Origin: Stieleria sp. JC731 | GTDB lineage: Bacteria > Planctomycetota > Planctomycetia > Pirellulales > Pirellulaceae | Direction of reading: 5' to 3' | DNA: 64,000 nt | Assembly: GCF_020966635.1 (NCBI RefSeq) | Contig: NZ_JAJKFQ010000011.1 | Span: forward strand, 1 to 64,000 | Shown here: positions 49,441 to 58,617 of the stretch, piece after piece | Layout of the letters: every line of letters begins with the position of its first letter | Position numbering within the stretch: position 1 is the stretch's first letter | The notes under the pieces: generated by a model | Database searches by the model: none | What the model was told of the DNA's origin: nothing | What the model saw: the letters and a program-made list of their open reading frames with translations, nothing else | Made by a program: the position numbers and the translations under genes

Positions 49441-49767
49441 ATGACCGAGCGTAACAATCCGTATTCGCCGCCGATTGGTGAAGCAAAACTGACAACGAGT
49501 TCAGTTTCTGAGTCTGGCGGTTTGTTTGTGTGTCGTCGCTGCGGATATGAGCTACAGCGTCTAAAACGGCGAAGACATCGCTGGTTGCGGTGGGCGCCCG
49601 CGTGGATTGCGTCCATTGCGGTGACTTTGGTTTACATTCGACCACCGGCCAATGTCATTTTTGCTGTGATCATCGTTGTCGCGTGGACCAGAGCCGCGAA
49701 CAGTCCGATCAAGTGGATCTGTCCGAAGTGTGGCCTGCGTAATTCCGTGCGGGACACGAGTCCATAA
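49441..49767 (+). CDS. NPY-motif zinc-ribbon membrane protein, 108 aa
   Basis: MTERNNPYSPPIGEAKL is the NPY leader. CRRCGYEL and CPKCGL form a zinc ribbon split by a basic stretch and two membrane segments (WAPAWIASIAVTLVYI, NVIFAVIIVVAW). ATG 49441 with AAAGGAG as ribosome-binding site. A zinc finger either side of a membrane hairpin is unusual. Confidence 0.7.
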   Translation: MTERNNPYSPPIGEAKLTTSSVSESGGLFVCRRCGYELQRLKRRRHRWLRWAPAWIASIAVTLVYIRPPANVIFAVIIVVAWTRAANSPIKWICPKCGLRNSVRDTSP

Positions 49768-49869
49768 AGTATATGCCGATGCTTCTATCGATCATGATAG
49801 GGGCTTCCCAAACCGGCGTTGGGGATATGGTTTCGAGAGTTGAATTCGCACCTTGTTGGTGTCGGAATC

Positions 49870-50559
49870 ATGTTTGATGTTGTTCGTCACGCGGGAAGGT
49901 TGGACGTGGGGATCGAACCGAATACATACTTCGCTGTCGAGTGCTCATGTGGGCATGAAGCTCTCGTGGCGACATTTCAAGCTGGGACATCGGTAAGTTG
50001 CGAGCAGTGTGGAGCAGAGCTTCGCGTTCCGAGCTTACGAGAATTGAAATCGCTTCCTGTTGTTGACGTTTCGCCGATTGGCGAATTAGAGGCTCAGATC
50101 GCTGAGCAGGAAGAGGTTTTTGACGGGCGTTGTCAGCTTTGTGATGTCCATCGAGGCGCTTATTGGCTTCCCGTATTGGTCGTGGCCTTCAGGGACAATG
50201 ACGGGTATTGTCGATCTTTCGTGGTTCCTTGCATTGTCTGTGATTTGTGCTTTGGCGATTTCCGGCGGGGAGTTTGGAGTGGGCGCATCCAGGGATTGTG
50301 GAATGCCGGTGTGAAGCTTGTTCTGTTGGTGGTGGCTGTTCTTTTGGCGATCGTGATCGCATTCATTTTGCCTGTGATCGGCATTTTGGGTGTGTTGTTA
50401 TTCGGCGCCTCTTTGATCTTGTATCTGTCTCGATTTGACATGAATCCTTTCATTCGAAGGCATCTCAATCGCATCTGTCGTCTTGATGAGACATTGAGTT
50501 CGGCTGATGGCTATCGAACTCGACTGGGACGATGGCATGACATTGAGTACGAGGATTGA
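49870..50559 (+). CDS. zinc-binding membrane protein, 229 aa
   Basis: CSCGHEALV and CEQCGAEL form one ribbon near residue 25; CQLCDV and CIVCDLC may bind a second metal. Then VKLVLLVVAVLLAIVIAFILPVIGILGVLLFGASLILYL is one long hydrophobic region (two helices). The end has RLDETLSSADGYRTRLGRW. Unrecognised. ATG 49870. Confidence 0.66.
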   Translation: MFDVVRHAGRLDVGIEPNTYFAVECSCGHEALVATFQAGTSVSCEQCGAELRVPSLRELKSLPVVDVSPIGELEAQIAEQEEVFDGRCQLCDVHRGAYWLPVLVVAFRDNDGYCRSFVVPCIVCDLCFGDFRRGVWSGRIQGLWNAGVKLVLLVVAVLLAIVIAFILPVIGILGVLLFGASLILYLSRFDMNPFIRRHLNRICRLDETLSSADGYRTRLGRWHDIEYED

Positions 50560-50660
50560 TTGAGTACGGGATTGATTGGATGTTTTCGCCTTTCAATCCG
50601 TTAATATAGGATGATTGGAATCTGTCGTTTGTTGTCAAAAAGTTAAGCGGTCGTTGGTCA

Positions 50661-51098
50661 ATGGAAAACAGTTCGAAGTTCGTCGCGTTTCGTTTTAGTG
50701 TGAAGGTGTTGCTGGTTGTCGTCTTTGTTGCTGCGGCAGGATTTGGTGGATATCGCGAAGGGGTCGAAGCCGGTCGACGCCAGGGGCCCGTCGTACCGAA
50801 GGATATTAGCGATACGAAGATTTACTCTCGAGACTACGACGTGTCTGATCTAGCGACCTCGGAAGAGGAGTTGAAGATACTGCGTGATGCCGTCATCGGT
50901 ACGGCGATGCCCGAGCAATGGGCTAGCAACGGCGGGATGGCAGAACTGAGCTACAAAGTTGATGAATCCCTTTTGCAAGTTTCGCATGTCTGGCCAGGAC
51001 ATATTGCAGTGGTCCGCTTTCTAAGGATCTTTCGTGAGTTTGCTCAGCAAAGCAATTCATTTGAAGAGGCTATCGAGAACACCTGTGGGAATTATTGA
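50661..51098 (+). CDS. membrane-anchored hypothetical protein, 145 aa
   Basis: FRFSVKVLLVVVFVAAAGFGGYREG is the anchor typical of a family of planctomycete proteins (FRFSLRTLL... type). The soluble part has EEELKILRDAVIGTAMPEQW, SHVWPGHIAVVRFLRIF. Probably faces the outside of the membrane. ATG 50661. Confidence 0.7.
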   Translation: MENSSKFVAFRFSVKVLLVVVFVAAAGFGGYREGVEAGRRQGPVVPKDISDTKIYSRDYDVSDLATSEEELKILRDAVIGTAMPEQWASNGGMAELSYKVDESLLQVSHVWPGHIAVVRFLRIFREFAQQSNSFEEAIENTCGNY

Positions 51099-51190
51099 TT
51101 GCTGTGGGGATCTTTAGTGGCTTTGTTGGGGTTCCGCGAACGATGACTCTGGGGATGTACGTACAGTGGAAATGTAGGATGGGTTTAAAA

Positions 51191-51213
51191 CGCAGAGATG
51201 CGGAGGACGCAGA
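51191..51213. repeat. CGCAGAG-type short repeat
   Basis: ACGCAGAG, ATGCGGAGG and ACGCAGAGG follow each other in the spacer. Blocks of this type (CGCAGAG/CGCGGAG) recur in the non-coding DNA of many bacteria. Confidence 0.5.
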
Positions 51214-51372
51214 GGCGTGGTTATGGTGAGCGTTGGCTTCGGGGGATAGCGGCGCTGTGATTTGTGCACAACCGACTTTGTTTCCAATGTCGTTTGTTCA
51301 TTGTGAATGCTTGATCTGAAGTTTTCTGTTTGGGATTGCCGTCGTTCCTTTTCAATTGAAACGATCATCACC

Positions 51373-51795
51373 ATGACCGGTGTTATAGCGAAGGGAAAAA
51401 TCGCGTTGGGTGCCGTCGGCTATGTCTGTGGAACATTTCCACTGGCCGTGGTCTGGCATGTGGTCCTATTTGGCGACACCTACGAATCGCTTGGATACTT
51501 TGGCGGGGAGCCTTTGTTCTTGCTGGGACTGACGGCAATCGTCACGCAAGGCATCCTATTATCGATCGGCTATGCATTTGTTTTTCATGGCAAATACACC
51601 ACCGGGAACGCGTTTGGATTTGCAGCGTTTGTAGGGCTTTTCTTTTGGACTTCGCACGTACTTGCTGCGGCGGCGAAGAACCAATTCACATCAATCACCC
51701 AGTTCATTTTGCTAGAGTCGATTTACATGGTGCTGCAGTTCGCGATATTTGGCTGCGTGATCAGCCTGCTTTATCGTGGTCGACATCGGCACTGA
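51373..51795 (+). CDS. DUF1761-like membrane protein, 140 aa
   Basis: Four hydrophobic segments (8-30, 45-66, 76-92, 112-132) with the layout LGAVGYVCGTFPLAVVWHVVLFGDTYESLGYFG, which recalls small DUF1761/DUF2177-type membrane proteins; tentative. ATG 51373. The next gene starts two bases after its stop, so the pair is one operon. Confidence 0.62.
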   Translation: MTGVIAKGKIALGAVGYVCGTFPLAVVWHVVLFGDTYESLGYFGGEPLFLLGLTAIVTQGILLSIGYAFVFHGKYTTGNAFGFAAFVGLFFWTSHVLAAAAKNQFTSITQFILLESIYMVLQFAIFGCVISLLYRGRHRH

Positions 51796-51797
51796 AA

Positions 51798-52208
51798 ATG
51801 GCGAATCCGTATCAATCACCCAAGCTGGATCGCGACGAACAAGCGACGTCCAGCAGCAATCCGGCAATGCCATTGCTGTGTTTAGTGGGTGGATACCATG
51901 TCGTGACTGGGATGCTGGCATTTTTGTCAGGTCTTCAAGCCGGTTTGCACATCATTGGGATTGGGATCGCCATGGTCCTCCTTGGAAGTGCGACCGTCTG
52001 GATCGCTCTGCGGCGTTATTCCCAGCCGCTTCGAATCGCAACGATTGTGTGGGGGACCATTCTGGTCGCGGTGTTCAGTTTCGTTGGATGGAAATCGATC
52101 AAAGACGCGAGGGACGTTGCCGCGATCTATTTCCTGCTTGAACTCGTTGTCGTCATTCCGATTCCCTTTTTGGCGTATCGAGTCAGGCCGTCCGAGGTTG
52201 GGAAATGA
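51798..52208 (+). CDS. NPY-motif membrane protein, 136 aa
   Basis: MANPYQSPKLDRDEQ is the clearest NPYQSP leader in the window. Four membrane segments follow (about 27-45, 48-66, 79-95, 106-124). ATG 51798, directly behind the preceding gene. Last gene of the array-like region. Confidence 0.72.
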   Translation: MANPYQSPKLDRDEQATSSSNPAMPLLCLVGGYHVVTGMLAFLSGLQAGLHIIGIGIAMVLLGSATVWIALRRYSQPLRIATIVWGTILVAVFSFVGWKSIKDARDVAAIYFLLELVVVIPIPFLAYRVRPSEVGK

Positions 52209-52434
52209 TTCGCACAAACTGTCTCCTTTGACACAGCGAGAATAATTGAAACTCGCTGATCGAGCGTAAAAGTCCACTCTATTCGATATCGCTCGCCAAC
52301 CACAAAGCTCGCTAATCGACTCGGCCATCAAGCTGTGAGTTGAATTTGGAGAGCCGACTGCAATAGTTCGCTAGTGCTTTCGTACGGGTTCGAGTTGTCA
52401 GCCGACGGGCAGTAGCCGCGGTTGTTGCATTGAA
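52209..52434. other. spacer at the right edge of the array
   Basis: No gene. Leads into the tandem repeat. Here the cassette-like, one-strand region ends. Confidence 0.45.
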
Positions 52435-52670
52435 ACCGTGGCTAACGCCATGCGGCTGATCCCGAAGTTGCTTGGAGTGAGAACCGTGGCTAATGCCGTG
52501 CGGCTGATTGCGAAATCGGTTTGGGGTGAGAACCGTGGCTAACGCCATGCGGCTCATTGCGAAATCGCTTGGAGTGAGAACCGTGGCTAACGCCATGCGG
52601 CTAATCCCGAAATCGGTTTGGGATGAGAACCGTGGCTAATGCCGTGCGGCTGATTCCGAAGTCGCTTTGG
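52435..52670. repeat. five-copy tandem repeat of 48/49 bp
   Basis: Units begin ACCGTGGCTAA at 52435, 52483, 52532, 52580 and 52629, so spacings are 48, 49, 48, 49. Each has CCGTGGC, loop, GCCATGCGG (or GCCGTGCGG), an imperfect REP-like hairpin. Units alternate between a form with CTTGGAGTGAG and one with GGTTTGGGGTGAG, so an A-B pair was itself duplicated. Confidence 0.9.
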
Positions 52671-52747
52671 ATTGCCGTTGATGATCTGTACACGTGTGCT
52701 GGTCGCGATTTGCGGTTTGTCTTGTTGTCCTTCATCGAAAAGTTGAC

Positions 52748-53506
52748 ATGTCGAACTATGACTTGCAAACCATTAATGCGAAGAACCCGATCGCACGGTA
52801 TTCCCACCGGACCCGAGTTCGTCACTCGATTGAGCTTGCGAAAGGCCGGTTGGCGTCGGGGCGGATTCTGGATTATGGGTGTGGGTCTGGGGTGTTCGTC
52901 AATGAAATGAACCAGATCCGTTCCGGCATCGCGTATGGGTACGAGCCTTACTTGAAGGATCGTACCGCTGAAAACCTTCCGATCTATCGCGATTTCGAAG
53001 ATGTAAAGGCGTTCGGCCCATTTTCGACAATCACCCTGTTCGAAACTCTGGAGCATCTTTCAGCAACCGAGTTGGACGAGTTTCTCGAGCGGTCGTCACA
53101 GGTGCTCGATGGCGAGGGCCGGATTTTGATCAGCGCCCCGATTGAGATCGGACCGGCGTTGATTATGAAAGAGCTGAACAGGACGTTCCTTAAGTTCAAA
53201 AAGTCAGAGCATCACTTTTCGGAATTTGTCAAAGCAGCCGTGTTCGCGAAGCCTGCCAGACGAGCACCCAACATCAAATACAGTCACCGTGGATTTGACT
53301 TCCGTCAAGCGATTCAGGAGATTGAGTCGCGTGGTTGGAAGGTCACTATCCTGTCGTTCAGTCCCCTGCCTGTGATCGGCTGGTACGGGAATTCGCAGGT
53401 GTTCATGTCGGTCGCCAAAACCACGTCGCTTGATGATGTTCCTGTGGCAGACGATGCGAACCTTGTGAAGACCGGCGACCGATCAGGTGCAGTGTCGGTT
53501 CAATAG
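52748..53506 (+). CDS. class I SAM-dependent methyltransferase
   Basis: 252 residues. GRILDYGCGSGVFVNEM near residues 38-54 is motif I of the Rossmann methyltransferase fold; TLFETLEHLSATELDEFLERSSQVL and GRILISAPIEIGPAL are motifs II-III of the UbiE/Methyltransf_11 type. A ligand cannot be named. ATG 52748. First gene after the array-like region; it converges with and overlaps by seven bases the hydrolase gene on the other strand. Confidence 0.85.
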   Translation: MSNYDLQTINAKNPIARYSHRTRVRHSIELAKGRLASGRILDYGCGSGVFVNEMNQIRSGIAYGYEPYLKDRTAENLPIYRDFEDVKAFGPFSTITLFETLEHLSATELDEFLERSSQVLDGEGRILISAPIEIGPALIMKELNRTFLKFKKSEHHFSEFVKAAVFAKPARRAPNIKYSHRGFDFRQAIQEIESRGWKVTILSFSPLPVIGWYGNSQVFMSVAKTTSLDDVPVADDANLVKTGDRSGAVSVQ

Positions 53507-55536
53507 AGTTCGCTGACCAAAACTTCGGGACGTTCTACATCCGAAGATGCTGCTGGCGATTCAGTCGAAGGGAGCACGGCGATTCGGTCCTTTGAATCAA
53601 TCTCGCGGAGGTGATCCAAAAGGATTCGCCGGACTTCAAAGATCGCTTGGCCGGTCATGTGGATTTTGGTGTGTTCGGCATCAACGACAAGCTCGCTTTC
53701 CGTGTCGGCCATTGTGGCACTGTCGTAAGCAACGACTCCGTCTCCGCGGCCCACTTTCTTTTGGATCAGAGTTGGATCCGAGAGCACACCGATGATGTTG
53801 TGATAATGTACTTCCGGAGAGTACTTCGCTCGCATCATCACCGGGAAGATCGGTGATTCGGGAGCCAGCGAATCGATCGCGTTTGCCATCGTTAGCAATT
53901 CGGTGTCACGAAAGAAGTTGGGATTCGTATCCACCAAGGTTTCGCCGGTTGCCGTGTTGATCTTGGGAAGCTTGATTACCTTGCGTGCCAACCAGCGGGT
54001 CACATCATTTGCGAATCGGCTGCCGCGATGTGGCGTGCCAATCGTGATGACGCGTTTGACGGATTGATTGGGTTGGAAGTACAGGGTGCTGACAAGCTTG
54101 TCACGCTGTTGTTCTTCCCCATGCAGTTTTTCTTTGGGTTGATCACTGACGATTCGCCAAAAGTCATCTCCACTGTCGATGGTCTGCATTCGACTGACCA
54201 AGCCACCCATGCTATGTCCGACAAGGACCATCTGGTCGATCGGGGCGTCGCGTTTCATTGGGTCAAACGTTTGCCGCAGGTCTTGCAAATCGCTGCGAAG
54301 CTGAGTGGCACTGATCCAAAAAGGCTGACCGGATGGATAGAGATAGAACCAAAATTGGTACCGTTCACGGATCTCTGCAAAGCTGCGAAGGTCGTTGAAC
54401 ATGTCCATCCAAGTTCTTGGACTGGACCAAAGCCCGTGGACCATCAGGACCGGGATTCGATTCGGATCGTAGGGTTCCAGCATATAGACACCACGATTTT
54501 TTGTCGCGCCGGCTGGATTGATCAAGCCTTCGGTTTCTTGATTGCGTTCGCGGAACCGTGGTGTATCGAGAAAGAATGCAAGCGGTGTGGTCAGGTCTGT
54601 TTCGAGCGGAACCCAGTGATTGGCAAGCTTGACTTGGTTTGCTTTGAGGGGATCGAAGAACTCCAGCACGCATGTGTTCGCGCCGCCTTCACCGTCTTCC
54701 GGTTTTGTACAACGCATCATCGCGGTGACAGCATAACTAAGGCCTTCGGGATAATACTTCTCGCGTGGGTCGCGTTCGCTGTCGCTTTTTCGTACGGCGA
54801 TCATGGGAACGCCGAGTCCGAACGTGGTGTGTTTGCTACGGAGTGTCTGAATTTCGTAGTCGCTCACGAATTCATAGTGATCAAATTCGTCCGGGCTCCA
54901 CTTGCCACGCATCTGGGTTTGGATGACGAATTCTTGGTCGTTCGCTTTAACGCGATAGCTTTGCCCCGGCTTGATATGGCGTTCTTTGCAAAGCAGGCGA
55001 AGGGTGTCTTCAAGCGACTCGTTGTACAGGTCGCATGTTTCACGGAACTGTGGATCGTAGTGGTTGCGGGTCTGACTAAGTTCTTCAGAAAACAGGTAGT
55101 CGTAGCTATTCGTTAGCGTGACGCCAAAGTGTGCAAGGGCGTCACTTTCCCGGCCGTCTGATTCGGCTTTCTTGCCTTCGACATACGACAATTCGGCCAA
55201 TGAGTGGATCAGTTCAGGATCGCGATTTTCTCGAATGGTTTGTTGTATTTTTTGAAGGCAGACGCTGGAGTCGTCCGTGTAGCCTTCACGAAGCCCGTAT
55301 CGGCGGAGCGTGTTCCAGGTGCGATCGCTGATATGAGGCCCGGATCGGTTCATCAACCGCAGTGATGCAGTCAGCGGATTTTCGCGAACATCGCGGGGCG
55401 AAAGATAGCGGACTGTCGAGCAACCGGAGCAGGCGATTTGCAGCAGCAATATGCAAAGCACTAGCGACGCGTGCGGTCGATTGACCGTCGCGTTTAGCGT
55501 TGAGTAGACCGGCTGTTTCTGGTCCGTGGCAGGCAT
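53500..55536 (-). CDS. alpha/beta hydrolase lipoprotein (esterase/lipase, PGAP1-like)
   Basis: 678 residues. A lipobox signal (SLVLCILLLQIACSGCS) precedes a ~300-residue N-terminal part of unknown type. The hydrolase domain has IPVLMVHGLWSSPRTWMD (oxyanion region), VLVGHSMGGLVSRM (nucleophile Ser in GHSMG) and a C-terminal His region TKIHMTGQAIFEVRRILLDHL. Anchored outside the cytoplasm. Start at 55536 on the minus strand. First gene on that strand in the window. Substrate unknown. Confidence 0.88.
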   Translation of the reverse strand: MPATDQKQPVYSTLNATVNRPHASLVLCILLLQIACSGCSTVRYLSPRDVRENPLTASLRLMNRSGPHISDRTWNTLRRYGLREGYTDDSSVCLQKIQQTIRENRDPELIHSLAELSYVEGKKAESDGRESDALAHFGVTLTNSYDYLFSEELSQTRNHYDPQFRETCDLYNESLEDTLRLLCKERHIKPGQSYRVKANDQEFVIQTQMRGKWSPDEFDHYEFVSDYEIQTLRSKHTTFGLGVPMIAVRKSDSERDPREKYYPEGLSYAVTAMMRCTKPEDGEGGANTCVLEFFDPLKANQVKLANHWVPLETDLTTPLAFFLDTPRFRERNQETEGLINPAGATKNRGVYMLEPYDPNRIPVLMVHGLWSSPRTWMDMFNDLRSFAEIRERYQFWFYLYPSGQPFWISATQLRSDLQDLRQTFDPMKRDAPIDQMVLVGHSMGGLVSRMQTIDSGDDFWRIVSDQPKEKLHGEEQQRDKLVSTLYFQPNQSVKRVITIGTPHRGSRFANDVTRWLARKVIKLPKINTATGETLVDTNPNFFRDTELLTMANAIDSLAPESPIFPVMMRAKYSPEVHYHNIIGVLSDPTLIQKKVGRGDGVVAYDSATMADTESELVVDAEHTKIHMTGQAIFEVRRILLDHLREIDSKDRIAVLPSTESPAASSDVERPEVLVSELY

Positions 55537-55790
55537 CCTAGTCGTCCGTCATGCAGAAATCCTGCGCAATCCTGGCGCAGCGTCGGAGACGGTAGAGTTC
55601 ATGGCGTGGTCGTGTCAACGTCTTTCAGGTTTCACGGAAACGTGTTTCACGGCAGAGATTTCCGCTCACGAAAAACAGCGCGGGCTATCCGATTACGATA
55701 AACTGACCCTTTCGATAACTCTTGGAGAGGTGGGCTCGCCAAGGCGTTGCTGAAGTACCCTGCTCTGCTGCCCGGTGGATAGAAAGTTTG

Positions 55791-56960
55791 ATGGCTCGCT
55801 CGACCGCGTCGTTGGTTTTCATGTTGATCGTTCTGGCGCTAGCGATATGGATCGTCCGTGGCAGCGACACTTCATACAACGACACTCCATACAGCGATAC
55901 GAGAAACATGAACGCCGTTCAGGCGTTGGATTCAGGATCAGAACCGGATTCGTCTGCCACCTTGGTCGGTAAAGAAACTTGTGCGGAATGCCATCGAGAG
56001 AATTTTGATTTGCATGCGAAGTCGGGTCACGCACAAACATTTCACAAAGGGAATTCGCCTCGAGTTGTCGAGCACTTTGCCGGCAAGACCGCTGCGGCTG
56101 GAGATCCGTTTGGACATTTTACCTACGTTGCTGGTGAAGGCGGACTAAAGGTCCTACGCCATGATGACCCTGACCTTTCCAAACTATCACCAGGCAACGT
56201 TGACGAAGAACTATTCCAGTTTGGGCTCGGTTCGGGGCAAAACGCGATCACGTTGATCAACTTGCAGGAAGACAAGGCGGGCGTTCCGAATCTGTTGGAG
56301 CACCGCGTTTCGTGGTTTCAATCACACGCCGGTTTCGGGCTGACTCCGGGCCACTTGCATCATCAACCCGACGGGGATCGTGAGTTGTTTGGTGAATTGA
56401 TCAAGGATCGATCGCTGCAGCAATGTATCTGGTGCCACACGACATCTGGAACGGTGGTCGGTGGCCATATCGAAGACTTGGTTGCCGACGTGAATTGTGA
56501 AAAGTGCCATGGTCCAGGAAGCGAACATGTTCGATTGGCACGTATAACGGATAATCCACCGCCGTATTCGGTTGGTAAGTCCGATTGGGATTTTGAATCT
56601 GAGCTTCAGCTCTGCGGAAGCTGCCATCGTCTGCCACGCCATGTGGATCCGAAAGACATTCGAGACTACATCCCAATGATGTTGCGATTTCAGCCGATCG
56701 GTTTAGTACGCAGTCCTTGCTACCTAAAGGCTGACGGCAAGTTGATGTGTTCGACTTGCCATGATCCGCACGCTCATTTCAAAACGAAGTCGGAGCAGCA
56801 GTACATCGACGACTGCATCGGTTGTCATCAACCAGAGAATGATCAGCATACGATCTGTCCAGTTTCTTCAGCCGACGGTTGTATCGAGTGCCACATGCCG
56901 GCAACAACAGTTGAACAGGGAATGGTTTTTCATGATCACTGGATTCGGGTTCGAAAGTGA
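55791..56960 (+). CDS. seven-haem c-type cytochrome
   Basis: 389 residues. An N-terminal anchor (SLVFMLIVLALAIWIV) is followed by seven CXXCH haem sites: CAECH, CIWCH, CEKCH, CGSCH, CSTCH, CIGCH, CIECH. Spacing is like the multihaem cytochrome c554/doubled CXXCH families. Acts in electron transfer outside the cytoplasm. ATG 55791 is preferred over GTG/ATG 55722. The TPR gene follows with a 4-base overlap if it starts at GTG 56957. Confidence 0.92.
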   Translation: MARSTASLVFMLIVLALAIWIVRGSDTSYNDTPYSDTRNMNAVQALDSGSEPDSSATLVGKETCAECHRENFDLHAKSGHAQTFHKGNSPRVVEHFAGKTAAAGDPFGHFTYVAGEGGLKVLRHDDPDLSKLSPGNVDEELFQFGLGSGQNAITLINLQEDKAGVPNLLEHRVSWFQSHAGFGLTPGHLHHQPDGDRELFGELIKDRSLQQCIWCHTTSGTVVGGHIEDLVADVNCEKCHGPGSEHVRLARITDNPPPYSVGKSDWDFESELQLCGSCHRLPRHVDPKDIRDYIPMMLRFQPIGLVRSPCYLKADGKLMCSTCHDPHAHFKTKSEQQYIDDCIGCHQPENDQHTICPVSSADGCIECHMPATTVEQGMVFHDHWIRVRK

Positions 56961-57028
56961 GAGCGATGGCTGCTGAATTCCTGGTTCGCGTCCGATCGGT
57001 TCAAGCAATGCAGAGGTCTGTTTTGGTG

Positions 57029-58408
57029 ATGCCTTTTCGGTGCCTCGACGCTGCGTTGCTGATCGCCATCGTTGGTTTTGTTAGTGGATGTTCGCGATCG
57101 GATAAAACCGAACAGCCCAAGCCTATTGTGGTTTCGACGCCTGATGTTGCAGGCAACTCAGGCCAGGCAGAAGCACCCAAGTCCGATGATCAGGCGACGG
57201 AAACGAGCCATGATGATCCGAAGCCGATCAAAGAAGAACCACCAATTGACCCGATGGTTGCGGCCGAGTTGGCATCGTCGGCGCTGGCAAACGAACAGTT
57301 CGAAACGGCGTATCAGCAAGCGAGAATTGCCTATCGCCAAGCACCCGAAGATCCCTCCGTCATGTTTGTGATGGCTCGCGTTCTGGGGCAGAGGCAAAGG
57401 TATCCTGAGGCGATTGGCTTGTTGGATAAAGTGGTGTCGAAAGACCCACAAGCAACGTTGCCTGCTTTAGGTCAATCGTCTGAATGGCTCATTCAAGATG
57501 GTCAGTGGGGCGAAGCTGAGAAACGGCTACTGAAGATTCTTCAAATGGTACCGTCGGTCGCGATGGTACAACGGGAACTGGGAAAGTTGTACTTGCGTGA
57601 AGGTAGGCGTTTTGAAGCCGCGAAGTATCTGCGTTCACTTTGTCAGCAAGGTGAACTGTCAGTGAAGAACCTGCGATCGCTAATTCGGTTAGCTCTGGAG
57701 CTGAAGGGCGAGCCTCCTACTGAAGCCTATGAACCGATCGGGCGTTTAGGCGTGGCACGACGTCAAGCGGTTGAGCGAGGTTATCAGGAGGCATTGAAAG
57801 TTCTTGATGGTCCCGTTCTGAATCGCTTGGTGCTAGCCGATCGCGAGGCTGGTTTGCGAGGCCGTTTACTGGCCTATCAGAAGGATGCGGAAAGGCTAGA
57901 AGCCTGGGCGGCAGAATTTAGCGAATCGATCAATCCGAAAGCGTTTCCGGATGCATTGTTCGCTCGTGGGCACTGGCATTATCAAAATGAGCGTTGGGAG
58001 AAGTCGATTGCAGATTTCAAATCGGTTGTGCTTGCGGATCAAACCGATGCTGAGGCTTACTTCATGCTGGCGACATTGTTCGAACAATTGGATGATGAAG
58101 CCAAGGCAAACGCATTCAAGCAACGCGCCGAATTGATTGTCGAGACAAGACGTCAGGCTGAAAGCACTGTCGGACCTGAGGGGATTCAGATTGCGGCGAT
58201 CGATTCGTTAGCTTCCACATTGCGAGAACTTCATCGTGTTGACGAAGCCCTTGCGTGGCAAGCACTGAAAATCGCCTACGATCAGCAGCTTTCCAAGGAT
58301 GAACGGCAATCCGCGATGGAGTCGGTAAACCAAGCACGTTTACAGTTCCTGAAGACTTCGCAATCCGAGCCGTCTCGTTCGTTCATTTTGTGCGAGATCG
58401 AAGACTAG
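57029..58408 (+). CDS. TPR-repeat lipoprotein
   Basis: 459 residues from ATG 57029, with lipobox ALLIAIVGFVSGCSRSD. A low-complexity acidic linker is followed by TPR motifs: ANEQFETAYQQARIAYRQAPEDPSVMFVMARVLGQRQRYPEAIGLL, WGEAEKRLLKILQMVP and ERWEKSIADFKSVVLADQTDAEAYFMLATLFEQLDD. A start at GTG 56957, overlapping the cytochrome stop, gives 483 residues with a poorer signal. Coupled to the cytochrome, so probably its assembly or partner protein. Confidence 0.87.
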   Translation: MPFRCLDAALLIAIVGFVSGCSRSDKTEQPKPIVVSTPDVAGNSGQAEAPKSDDQATETSHDDPKPIKEEPPIDPMVAAELASSALANEQFETAYQQARIAYRQAPEDPSVMFVMARVLGQRQRYPEAIGLLDKVVSKDPQATLPALGQSSEWLIQDGQWGEAEKRLLKILQMVPSVAMVQRELGKLYLREGRRFEAAKYLRSLCQQGELSVKNLRSLIRLALELKGEPPTEAYEPIGRLGVARRQAVERGYQEALKVLDGPVLNRLVLADREAGLRGRLLAYQKDAERLEAWAAEFSESINPKAFPDALFARGHWHYQNERWEKSIADFKSVVLADQTDAEAYFMLATLFEQLDDEAKANAFKQRAELIVETRRQAESTVGPEGIQIAAIDSLASTLRELHRVDEALAWQALKIAYDQQLSKDERQSAMESVNQARLQFLKTSQSEPSRSFILCEIED

Positions 58409-58617
58409 CCGCCCAAAAGCATCAGACGACCGTCCTGGTCCGCTGCGATTCTGAAATGATATAGGTGTTCAAAACGAATCGCGATGCCGCTTGGGCAGTG
58501 CACCGATGTAAGTCGTCGGGCAGTCGTGAAATCGCTTATTCCCACGATCTTGTCTGGCTCGTGTAGAATGGGCCGCATGTTCAATCTTTCTGCATCTCAA
58601 ACCAATGCAGGCATGCG

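Noticed and set aside
52435-52670. CRISPR array
   Set aside because: The repeats are contiguous units of 48/49 bp with no unique spacers, and there are no cas genes.
54028-55116. Plus-strand ORF of 362 codons
   Set aside because: Shadow of the alpha/beta hydrolase on the minus strand, which has clear catalytic motifs and a lipobox.
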